Positions 23,101 through 33,400 of a DNA stretch of 64,000 bases are shown piece by piece. The notes beneath the pieces are model-generated. The model was not told the DNA's origin. It saw nothing but the letters and a program-made list of their open reading frames with translations, and did not search any database. A program made the position numbers and the translations under genes. Source of the DNA: Ciona intestinalis (taxonomy: Eukaryota; Chordata; Ascidiacea; Phlebobranchia; Cionidae). The DNA lies in contig NW_004190470.2 of the NCBI RefSeq assembly GCF_000224145.3, positions 149,114 through 213,113 of the forward strand, read 5' to 3'. How positions within the stretch are numbered: position 1 is the stretch's first letter; the number at the start of each line of letters is the position of its first letter.

Positions 23101-25178
23101 GGTCAGTTTACAAAAGGAAAAGTCCCTTCTTTATTCGAAATCACCGATACGCTGGATAACTGCGAGAATACCTCTATCTCTCAGAGTGAGCGTGTTGTCG
23201 ATTTGATTGGGGCTTGTCGACACAACATAACAGACAGATGCAACGTTGCTTTGTGCGGTTCCATGCAGGCCTTTACAGATAAGTAAGTTAAAAACCCGTA
23301 ACTCATTAAGGTTTTGATCACGTTCTACATCGTTATAGTACTGTGGGGTAAGATGGGATACCATAAGCACTAAAATCCCCTAATTTCTTATCGTGTTTTG
23401 AACAATTACCAACGTTTTCTTAGGAATCGCACTGCACTGTTAAACAATTATGTAAATATTCTTTGTTTACTACAAAGTGGAACGGGGAAAATGAAAAACA
23501 TGTCACATCTTACCCTACTACATACCATAAGTATTTGTGTTTAAATTCTAATGTCTTACTTTTCTCTTACAGTTGTATCTCAAGCACTGTTGGTAACTGT
23601 AATATCAACTGCAGTTGTACCGACGACAGCTTTACCTGCCAAGACACATTATTGCAGTTACGCAATAAGGATTTATTGTGTTTGCACTCGGACCTCAAAC
23701 TTCTATCGTTAAAGAACGTCACACTCCAAGAAAAGGCGCTAAACGCCATTTTGAAACATATGTCCTCTCTCACAGGTCTTACTGTCTCACGCCAAAATAA
23801 CGTGACGATTTTTGACCAGTACTTTGAAAGACATGACTGCCTTCTTAAGAACGTATCATATACACGGTCAGGTTTGACTGCTGTACCAAACTTTATAAAG
23901 AAATGTTCTGTTCTTGTCAGCTTGGACCTGACAAACAATAAGATTTTGATCATTTTCAAGCAAGATTTTATGCAGCTGTCGAACCTTACGATGTTAAAGC
24001 TGCAAGCGAACGACCTTATGGAAATAGAGAGCGGTTCTTTTAATAATCTAAAACAATTGGAAACACTAGATATATCTGGAAACACACAGGTTGTCTATGA
24101 TAATAACCTTCTTTCTGAGCAGAAAAAGTTGAAACGAGTGTACGGGAACAACTTTAGAATTTGCTGTCTCGCAAGGAAAACTTCTCCATCGTTGCTACAG
24201 TGTAGTCCAGAAGACCCAATCTCATCATGCGATCGACTTATTGCTAAAGATTACATCAGAGCATTGATATGGATACAGGCATTTATTGCTATCATTGGTA
24301 ACGCGATGGTGGCAGTTTTAAGAGCTCGTGAGTATCCGAAACAGGAGAGCAGAGGAGGTAAAGTGAACACCAGTTTTGTTGGTGTGCTCTCAGTAGCCGA
24401 CTTACTCATGGGAATTTATCTACTCATGATCGCGGTGGTGGATTCTGTGCACCAAGTCGAGTTCTTCGCGTTTTCGCACATTTGGCGCCACAGTGGGTTT
24501 TGTCGGTTTTGTGGATTTCTGTCTCTATTCTCGGCAGAGGCGTCAGTTTTTACTCTTTTGGTAATCACTTTTACTCGAATGGTGTCCATTGTAAGTCCGA
24601 TATATTACCTTCGAGCAAACTTGCGCATTTTTCGTATCGCCATGCTGTTGGCTTGGACTGTTGCACTTATTATCTCTGTTATCCCCGTATTCCGCCTTCC
24701 CAATTTCTTCTCACAAACAAGTCTGTGCCTCCCTGCTTTTTACACTTCCAAACGAGACAGCGATTGGATTTTTTCACTTTTTGTCATCATTTTCAATCTC
24801 GTTGCCTTCTTCGCAATGGTGACTTCGTACCTCGTCATTATCATTGCCACGCAACGAAGTCAAACTCGTTCAGAAAACAGGAGATCCAGCAACCCACGAC
24901 CAAAGCACAACCTCGGTAGGCGGGTCTTTTTGATCGTTGCTACAGACTTTTGTTGCTGGATACCCGTTTGCATACTTGGTTTTGTGTCAATCGGCAGCGG
25001 TGGACTTAATTTCTACAACGACGTTTACCCATGGACGGCTGTTATTTTGCTTCCTATTAATTCATCCATGAACCCCTTGATCTACACTTTCTTGACCCGA
25101 CAGTCTTTATGCCAAGCTATAAATCAAATTCGAACTGACACTGGGCCAAGAACCAGTTCTACTGGAACCGGAAAGTAG
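17146..25178 (+). CDS. LDLa/LRR-containing GPCR, relaxin-receptor-like (LGR type C)
   Basis: Eleven exons join in phase: 17146-17188, 17493-17570, 17690-17755, 18619-18741, 19342-19461, 19850-19960, 20724-20831, 21557-21607, 21979-22661, 22984-23282 and 23573-25178 (1095 aa by exon sum). Order: signal peptide [15 protein letters not shown]; a Ser/Thr-rich stretch; four LDLa modules, one per exon, the third canonical ([16 protein letters not shown]); a Cys-rich linker; an LRR block in exon 9; a Cys-rich insert ([14 protein letters not shown]); a second short LRR block; an LGR hinge ([11 protein letters not shown]); seven membrane segments with CCWIP in TM6 and NPLIY in TM7. These match RXFP/GRL101-type receptors, plasma-membrane GPCRs for relaxin-like or unknown ligands. 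Oddities: the LRRs are split in two, and the TM3 DRY position reads FTRM. The exact ligand class is uncertain. Confidence 0.9.
17284..17468 (+). mobile_element. MITE, degenerate
   Basis: Right end cccgtcttgccccaccctat is clear and the left end is eroded. It ends only 24 bases before exon 2 of the receptor gene. Confidence 0.65.
17817..18013 (+). mobile_element. MITE
   Basis: Ends tagtagggtggggtaagttg and cccatcttccccatcctact; intron 3 of the receptor. Confidence 0.85.
18040..18232 (+). mobile_element. MITE, degenerate
   Basis: Interior remnants (aatatccaacatatcctg, ttggagtcgcaagg, tactaccaaatga) and a right end accaccctacccc. Confidence 0.5.
18243..18607 (+). mobile_element. SINE-like repeat B split by a MITE
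   Basis: Left part 18243-18357 (gtagcgaacacgc...ttttctaaat) and right part 18552-18607 (attcgctaccgtaatcgaag...attgttattattg) are contiguous in other copies. The tail ends about 11 bases before the splice acceptor of receptor exon 4. Confidence 0.8.
18358..18551 (+). mobile_element. MITE inserted in repeat B
   Basis: Ends tagtaggatgggggaagatg and cctcccaccctacta, flanked by ta on both sides, consistent with a TA target duplication. Confidence 0.85.
19035..19222 (+). mobile_element. MITE, diverged
   Basis: Left end ctttggggtgagatgggaca, interior agcacatattgtctaaatat, right end gtgtcccatcgtacttca. Confidence 0.65.
19505..19703 (+). mobile_element. MITE
   Basis: Ends tagcagggcgggggaagatg and aatcttccctcaccctacta; intron 5 of the receptor. 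Confidence 0.85.
20003..20180 (-). mobile_element. MITE, reverse orientation
   Basis: Ends tagtagggtggggaaagatg and gtcttcccccacgctactat; begins 42 bases after receptor exon 6. Confidence 0.85.
20188..20372 (+). mobile_element. MITE, degenerate
   Basis: Left end gtgggttcagatgg, interior tttgtttactaccaaatgag, right end catctcaccccaactta. Confidence 0.55.
20939..21514 (+). mobile_element. Composite SINE split by MITE sequence
   Basis: The 5' body (gaggctcgtcgctgctacca...atgggttgtctaaatcatca) lies at 20939-21048 and the 3' part (aaagttacatatgtgat...acattcattcat) at about 21365-21514. MITE sequence occupies 21049-21355. Its expanded (attt/attc) tail leads into the acceptor of receptor exon 8. 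Confidence 0.8.
21049..21355. mobile_element. Two fused MITE copies, head to head
   Basis: A plus copy (tagggtgggggaagatggga...agatgggacgagaaaataga) merges near 21200 with a minus copy (catttggtagtaaacaaa...cttaccccaccctactata). Confidence 0.8.
21715..21843 (+). mobile_element. MITE, 3' half
   Basis: Starts inside (atgggagtcgtaatattacg) and runs to the right end catcttcccctactctacta. The left half is absent. Confidence 0.75.
22736..22931 (-). mobile_element. MITE, reverse orientation
   Basis: Ends actagggtgggggaagatgg and cccgtcttgtcccaccttac; sits 75 bases after receptor exon 9. Confidence 0.85.
23336..23525 (+). mobile_element. MITE, diverged
   Basis: Ends gtactgtggggtaagatggg and tcacatcttaccctactac; fills much of the intron before the receptor's last exon. 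Confidence 0.7.
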
Positions 25179-25494
25179 ATTATTCCGTGTAGGCTAAATG
25201 TTTTTTAAAACAAAATTTCCTTCGGTTTTATTTTGTACAAAGTGTATTTACTATACTGTTGATTTGTATATAAAATACAGTAATTTCGAATCATGCTTCT
25301 TGTACTTCAACAAAAAACTGACACAGCTCCGCTTAGCGCTGAGTCCAGGTCGGTGATTCCCCTTTTTCTGTATGTCAAATGTCAAAAAAATTGCAGTATT
25401 AAAAGTTATTTTGCAAGTTTAGTTACTACTTTTATACGCGCATTTTGTTGTAAATAATTAAAACCACAACGTCGTAGAAGAAGCTCCTGTTCTA
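25179..25494. other. Intergenic between GPCR and VCPKMT
   Basis: 316 bases holding the receptor 3' UTR and the VCPKMT promoter. No canonical AATAAA is seen; attaaa at about 25399 is a weak candidate. Both genes run on the plus strand, but the spacing is larger than usual within a Ciona operon. Confidence 0.4.
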
Positions 25495-26166
25495 ATGGAC
25501 TTACAAAAGACGTTTATTAGGACAGTTGATGTTGCCAGTAACGAAACTGAATTGACTTTATCAATACATCAAGTTGAACATGGAGACGTAGGTTGTGTGG
25601 TGTGGGACGCAGCTCTAGTTCTGTTGAAGTATCTTGCCACTCCAAGTGGGCGTAAATATGTTCATAACAAATGTGTAATCGAACTTGGAGCAGGAACTGG
25701 TGTCGTTGGGTTGAGCGCCGCCATCGTCGGTGCTTCGGAAGTTATTTTGACTGATTTGCCAGATATTTTACCTTTAATTGATCACAACATTAAAGAAAAT
25801 ACTAATATTCTAGCACATAGTAAAGCAGAGATATCAGGTTCTACTTTACGATGGGGCAACACAGCAGACATTAAAAATATTTTGAGAAAGCATTTAATTG
25901 ACTGTGTTTTAATATCAGATTGTGTGTACTATGAGGATGGCCTGGACAACTTAATTGAAACTATTATTATTATTTTAAATTCAAATCCATCTGCTACAGT
26001 GCTGTGCTCATATGAGAAGCGTGATACTGGAAACAAGGTTGAGTTGCTTAATAAATTTTTGACTGCTTTACAAGATGAACTGAATGTAGTTTTTGTCCCG
26101 TTTTTTGAAATGGATGAAGTTTATAGAAGTGATGATATTAATATTATTGTTGTTACCAAATCCTAA
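25495..26166 (+). CDS. VCPKMT: Protein-lysine methyltransferase VCPKMT (METTL21D)
   Basis: Single-exon gene, 223 aa, close to the ~229 aa of human VCPKMT. It is an S-adenosylmethionine-dependent seven-beta-strand methyltransferase; the mammalian enzyme trimethylates one lysine of the AAA ATPase VCP/p97. The diagnostic VGCVVWDAA lies at residues 32-40, the SAM-binding ELGAGTG at 63-69, the acidic TDLPD at 86-90, the family motif SDCVYYED at 141-148 and CSYEKR at 171-176. The C-terminal YRSDDINII also matches the family. The ATG at 25495 gives the family's usual N-terminal length. No introns interrupt it, unlike its neighbours; it is intact. Confidence 0.93.
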   Translation: MDLQKTFIRTVDVASNETELTLSIHQVEHGDVGCVVWDAALVLLKYLATPSGRKYVHNKCVIELGAGTGVVGLSAAIVGASEVILTDLPDILPLIDHNIKENTNILAHSKAEISGSTLRWGNTADIKNILRKHLIDCVLISDCVYYEDGLDNLIETIIIILNSNPSATVLCSYEKRDTGNKVELLNKFLTALQDELNVVFVPFFEMDEVYRSDDINIIVVTKS

Positions 26167-26745
26167 AATGACTGCATATTTTCAGTGAGATAAACAAGTT
26201 CAAAAGGCCGAGGTTAATTATAGTTGGTTCATATTTTTTTACCGGTTGTTTAGTCTGCAGAGTATTACAGTTCCTGAAAAGATCTCACGCATGCAAGACA
26301 GTTATTTTTTGCGTGCGAGCATGATAATATTAAAAATCGACGTTCAAAACAAACATTTTCAAGCCACGTTGGGCAATTCTACCTAATTTAACAGGCTACA
26401 TATTTTTTCATTGTTCAAATAATTGGCGTGCTTGGGACAAATTATGGCGTGCATAACCAAAAGTTTGTAAACGAAATCGCTCGTGCACCTGCCATACTCT
26501 GCAGACTGGCCAATTGTTGCTGTTGTTGCCAATCTTTGCATCTTACTTAACTACCTGTTTCGTGTACCTATGTTATATTCAAAATTAGTTTGTTCAAAAT
26601 GCAATATGTTTCATTACAAAATTTAGGCTATTGCAAATTGCAATGTTCCTATTATGTTATATTTGTCACATCTTGTGACCACATATGTGTATGTATGTAC
26701 ATCCAATAATATACTACCTACATTTTCTATTGCGTATGCTGCTAA

Positions 26746-27169
26746 TAGGGATGCACATTACAGAATTTCGAATCCATTAGATTCAAATCCAATTATGGGA
26801 TTCGGTATTCTGTTTAATGACGTCATCTCATGAACTGTATTAACAATTTTTAAAACTTCATAATTTTGAAAAAAAAAATGTGTTTGTGGAACTTTCGAGA
26901 GTAAACGTTTCGCAACGTCTTTTTAAAGCCTGCTATACGTTTTGTGACACAAAAACTACCCAATTCATGACGCAAAACTACCCAATAATTTTTTTGATCA
27001 TTTTACAGCTCATGATCCAACAAGGCTACTATGAAAGAGTCAATAAACTGACTTATGTGGGTCAAATTATTTTTTTCCATAAATATAAAAAGATTCGAAA
27101 TTCTAGATTCGAAATAAAGTATTCTAGGATATCCTAGAATACCTAACTATTCTGTAATGTGCATCCCTA
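26746..27169. mobile_element. hAT-type MITE with 8-bp target duplication
   Basis: 424 bp. Terminal inverted repeats TAGGGATGCACATTACAG and CTGTAATGTGCATCCCTA are flanked by GCTGCTAA on both sides (26738-26745 and 27170-27177). TIR form and 8-bp duplication fit hAT. There is no transposase frame, so it is non-autonomous. Confidence 0.95.
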
Positions 27170-27481
27170 GCTGCTAATGGTGTAATAATTTTCCGAATTT
27201 TGGTTGTTTCTGCTGTTTAGATTGCCACAAAATATTACTGCTATTTCTTATTTGCAAATTTTTGTCGTTTTTTTTACAAATGCGTTACATCAGACTCTAT
27301 AACCTACACCAGAATGCTTATATTGCAATACCTAAAACCTCTATGTACAGTGTGTTATAGTAAAGTAAAATCTTACTGCCATAACTTACATAACATCTCA
27401 TAGTCTTTTCTTGCAATATAGATAATGTGGGAATAGGTTTTCTACATGAGTTTCTTTCTAACTTGAATTTGTAAAATAGTA

Positions 27482-30400
27482 ATGGCAGCCGTTAGGATTC
27501 TCAGGATTTGTTTCAACAAGTTTAATTTTAGTCGAACAATCTACACCAAGTCATCATGCTGCTGTAAGATTATGAAACATTTTATTTTTCTCATTCTCAT
27601 GTATTATATATCATACATTTTGTAAATTGGTATGCACTCAGACTAAACTATTTATTTAGCATTAATATCTTTGTTGTTCACTGTTTTAACATTTTTTAAA
27701 AAAGTAATGCAAAACTGCATTTTGAAACCGAAATTTACAAAAAAATGATTGGTTCACCTATAATTAGCAGAAACTTGTAAAGTTGTTTTTTTTTATGAAA
27801 GAATAATGAATTACCTACTACTTTAAAGGTTAAGAAGGAGTATCATGCCTTTTAAAATATTAGTGAACTTTGGTAAATATGTAATGAAGGCAATATGTGA
27901 CATTTCTTGGTTGTTTTAGTTAATGTTATTTTGCTTATCATAATAAAAAAGCACACACATATATATATATACATATATATACATATATATGTTTGTTATG
28001 GAACTTATGATATGAATTTATGCAAACTGTTAATATAATATACATTTCTTTTAAGCACCAATTCAAATACAAATGCCTGCCTTGTCTCCAACAATGGAAG
28101 AAGGTACCATCACAAAGTGGTTGATATCTGAAGGTAAGTAACTCTGTATTTATTTATCAATAAATCATTTTATTATCTGTTTAGATTACAGGATTGCAAA
28201 TATTTTTTTATTTTTATTACTTCCGAAAACGGATTTGCTTGAACAATATTTGTAGTTGCCAAAATAGTTAAAAAATTTCAATTATTAGAGCCATGTACAT
28301 GCACTTACTTTATGCACCTTTTTCTTTTAATTTCATATTCTAGTAACTTGTTTTATATAAATTTTAGTAACACATTGTGAGTTTACCGTATGTTGTGTTT
28401 TTAACTGACACTCTTTCCCACACTTTTTATCTATGCGTTTAACACCTGCTGTTTTGCTTTTGATTTCGTTCTTTTCGCTCTTTGGGTAACATGTTCTTTG
28501 CTGTCGATTTCCAAGAGATAAATAGAAATTAAAAATTATGTTATCTTTTGTGTTGTATTACAATAATAATAATAACTATATCTGTCACTTCAATTACGGT
28601 AAGGAAGAATTAAAAATATTTAAATGAAACGACAGGTTATAGCGACAAAACAACAGTTGTTAAAGCACGCTTACAGTTAAAACATATTTACATTTAGTTA
28701 GAAGAAAATAAGCGTGGTCGCTTCATTTTAAATTTATAAAATATATTGATATTTTCAAAAAATACTGATTTTCTTCCATCTTGTTTAGGTGATGCAGTAG
28801 AGATTGGCGATGCTATGTGTGAAGTGGAAACCGACAAAGCTGTTGTTACCATGGAAGCAAATGAAGATGGAACGCTCGCAAAGATCCTGGTAAACATTTT
28901 TTTACATTAAATAGACTGTATGTTATTGAAGTTGGCTTGAAATACCTTCGCTAAACGCTTTACAATACTAAATAAATAAATATTTTACAAACAATAATAA
29001 ATATTATATATGTATATATATTAGCCTATTCACTATTTACAGAAATTTCAGACATTTTTTGGCACGCGGACCCAGTGTAGACTATTAGACATCAATGTTG
29101 TAAAATTTTACTACACAAGTACAATTATATGCAACATTCTTTCATTGATTGAAAGCAAACTCCCTTTGGTTTGAGTTTTACAAGATTTCAGTAATTTTTT
29201 TTTTTAAGATTCCGGATGGTACAAGAGGAGTGAAGATCAACTCACCGATCGCGATCCTTGCAGAAGAGGGAGAGGATTTATTGGAAGCTTCAAAGTTTGA
29301 TCCTCCTCCCATCTCATTCCATCCTCCAACCTCCAGTGTGGAGGAAGTTGTGACAGAAACATCACAAATTCATGCAACCAATACTCCAAAGTATGAAAAC
29401 TTTTAAATTTCGCATTATGCGCTCAACTTCCTGTCAGTGCTTCTGAAATAATGGGCAACTGCACTTTTGATGTGAGAAATTTAATTTGCAGCTGTTGGAC
29501 TAATTTTTTAAAGAAATTTGCTCAAGTTAACAATTTTACTTAAACTTTATCTTTTTGCTGCTCTTCCTAAAGACATGCTGTCTAATTCTAAACATTGGAA
29601 AAAATGTTCTGCCGCCAAATTGAACCATATGCAGGCTTATAACAGTACAGATATTGTACTTATATATCTTACAAGTTACAGCAATATAAACTTTGTTGTA
29701 TAAAAACTTGTAGTAAGTTTTTTCAATAATACCCTATTGTATAAATATATATATATATATATACAGTATCTACCACTTTTGTAAAATGGCCATGTTTATT
29801 ATAATATATTAGAGTTGGGGAAGATGGGACACTAGGGATGCACATTACAGAATTTCGAATCCGTGAGATTCGAATCCTTTGGTATTCGAATCTAATTACG
29901 GGATTCGGTATTCTGTTTAATGACGTAATTACACGTCATCTTATATACTATTATATTAACAATTTTTGAAACTTCTTAATTTTGAAAAAAAATATTTTTG
30001 TGTTTGTGGGTCTTTCAAGAGTAAATGTTTCGTAACGTCTTTTCATAACCTGCTATACGTTTCATGACGCAAAAACTACCCGATAGTACAATTTTTGATC
30101 ATTTTACAGCTCATGTTCCAACAAGGCGGGTATGAAAGAGTCAATAAACTGACTTATGTGGGTAAAATTATTTTTTCCTATAAATATAAAAAGATTCGAA
30201 ATTCTAGATTCGGAATTCTAGATTCGAAATAAAGTATTCTAGGATATCCTAGAATACCTAATTATTCTGTAATGTGCATCCCTATGGGACACCCTATCTT
30301 TCTATTTTCTCCTCACATTTGGTAGTAAATAAAGAAAATTCAAATAACTACAAAGCCATATTCTCTCGACTCCCATAGACCATTTTTAAAAACATCGGGA

Positions 30401-33400
30401 TAATTGGATATTCTGTGCTAAAGGTGTCCCATCTTCTCCCACTCTACTATAATATTGTTTCAAATAAAACTTTTAAAGCAACCTCCCAATTATTACAGCG
30501 ATAAAATATCACCAGCAGTTCGTCAGATGTTGAACCAATTCAACATTGAGGTTACCAATATACATGGGACAGGACCCAAGGGAATCAGACTAAAAGGGTA
30601 ATTATTGTTTTTATATGTGTATAAATTACATGCATACGTATGTTCAGTATTTGAATGAATGAATGAATGTAACTTTTTTATCCTTGCGTGGTGCGGCAAT
30701 GACAATCGTTATAAAACAGGTTTTCTGTTTCATGCACCTTGTGCCTGCTTACGAGTTTGCACATGTGTACCTTTGCTTTGTTGGTAATTTTTTGTAAAGC
30801 TTTATTTATTTTAGTATCAAGTTATAATATTGGTAGTGTATGTTTTAGGGGAATAAAAATAACCCACGGAATGTTTGACACTAGGCTGCGGTACAAAAAG
30901 TTTATGAAAACATCATGCTCGTGGTGCGACATGATGTTTTAATATAAATCCCCCTTAGCCCAGTGCTAATTTATAAGAAGTTTTTACTGGCCAAAAACAA
31001 CTAAAACACCAATATGTTGTGTTAATAAAATTCCTTGCATGTTTTAGCAGCTGTTCATTGAAAAACTTTTGTTTCTGTTCCTACACTTCTAAAAGCAAAT
31101 TAAAACCTAAAAGTTTACTAGCACGAGCTGGTTAAAATATTACCTGCACTTAAAGGTTGCAAACTCTTGTTCTCATTGTCTATTACCTGCACTTAAAGGT
31201 TGCAATATTTTGATGTTCTCATTGTCTATTTATAACTAGGGATGTTATCAAGTACATTGCACAGAAAGGCCTGAACCCAGTTCACCAACACGTGTCAACG
31301 CCAACTAAGCAAGTAACAACTCCTCCTACCAAAGCTACAGAAGTAAAAAAGGATTCTGTTGCCACGAAACCTCCTGTCCAGGTAATATAAACAAAGTAAA
31401 CCTTGCTTAATTGCATTATAAACTTTGTGACTGATGTTTTGGAAATTTTTATGTATGACTGATAACTGGGACATACCATAAATGACCACTGGGCTGGAGC
31501 AAGTGTGAATTGCCCTAAGTATCTTGCCCAAGGACACATACTCCCTTAATGGGACACATACTTTTAAAACGGGACAGTTTTTAAAAAAATGTGACACCTA
31601 CCCTCAGAAAAGGCTTGAACCAGTTTTTCCATGGTTTCTAGGTGTGCCCACTGTATCACTATGCATCTGGCTGCACTGTCGCTTGGTTTTTAAAGATACT
31701 GAATCTCTATAGTCTAATATAGACATATGTCTAAAAATTGCAAAACCAACCACAACTGCATCAAAAAAAGGTTTATTTATCTTTATTTTAGGTTCATGAA
31801 GGTGATTATGAAGATTTGGATTTAAGCAGTGTTCGAAAAGTGATTGCTAAACGTTTAACTGAATCAAAACAAACAATTCCACATGCCTACTCCACAATAG
31901 ATTGCTCAATTAACAAAGTACTAGATCTAAGAAGGCAGTTAGCAAAAGGTAATATGCAAATGAATGAATGTAACTTACTTTATCCTCGCGTGGCCGAAAA
32001 AGGACTTCTATTCTATGTGGGTGAGGTCCTGCAGCGTGGCACGCCATGGGCCCTAGGATTTAGGCCATAATTGACCCATTACCCCCGAAAAAGGACTTAA
32101 CACGGATGTTCTGTTTGATACACCTCATGCCAGCTTTACAGTTAATGTAACTTTTTGAGTGATTTTTTTTATTTTTCGTTTTTTATGTGTGGCTGATAAT
32201 TTGGACAACCCATTAGTGACCACTGGGTTGGAGCAATCGCCATTAAGCGTATTACCCGTATTACCCGAGGACACATACACCGACAAGCCACAATGGTAGC
32301 GGCAACAAGCATTGATCTCCCAACCTCTGGGTTGGAGGCAAGCGCGCTAACCAACTGTGCTACGGCACCAGATTGGGCTCATTTCCACAGTTTAAACACA
32401 TGTGAGATGTGACATATGTAATACACTGTATATCAGATATCACACCAAAATACTCAAACACAGAATAAGAGATTAGCTCTCTAATTTCTTATTGATAGTG
32501 TGCAATAACACCACCACCAAATATCTTGCAAAGTTTTTATATGTGTACATTTTTTAGGCATTTTATAAATTAATAAAAACAGTAAAATCATTCGAATATC
32601 TCTAAAAAATTACATTTTCTATCATTTCATTTTTAATAGATGGTGTAAAAGTATCACTCAACGACTTCATCATAAAATGTGTGGCTTCAACTTTGCGGCG
32701 CGTGCCAGAGGTAAATGTGGTGTGGCGGGGCCACGAAACTAAACATTCAGATACCATCGATATATCAATTGCTGTTGCTACGGACGGTGGTCTTATCACT
32801 CCCATAATAACGGTTTGTTCAATGTTTGTATGAATTTGAGTTTATTTGAAAAATAAATGAAAAATGTCTTACCAAAAAAAAGCGGCACTACTAAAATAAG
32901 TTAAAATTCACACATAGTAGGGTGGGGGAAGATGGGACACTTTTCATTCTATTTTCTCGTCCCATTTGGTAGTATACAAAGAACATTCAAAGAATTATTA
33001 AATCGCACGCTCAAGACTCCCATAGACCGTTGTTAATTGTTTAAAACACGATCAAGATATTTGGTTATTATGTGGTAAAGGTGTCCCGTCTTACCCCACT
33101 TTACTATATGTAGATTTTAAGTGGTGCTCCTTTATTTTCGGTAAAACATTAGACATTTTTATTTTAAACATCAGCTACTCAACACATGCTTCAAGTTTAC
33201 CCAATAAATAATTAATTACCGTGTCATAAATCGACACGTCTTACCTTCTTTCAATAAGAGATAAGGTTGTGTAATCCATGTCTAACACACCATACCAATC
33301 TCCCATACATCACTTAGTATGCGGATTTATTGTAGTTCCCATGCCCGTCCACTTTAAACGAGTACAAGCACCTTTCTTGTGTCTCGCCTTATCTAAAGCA

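Noticed and set aside
24482-24919. 145-codon frame inside the last receptor exon
   Set aside because: Shadow frame of the membrane-spanning region, which is clearly coded in another frame.
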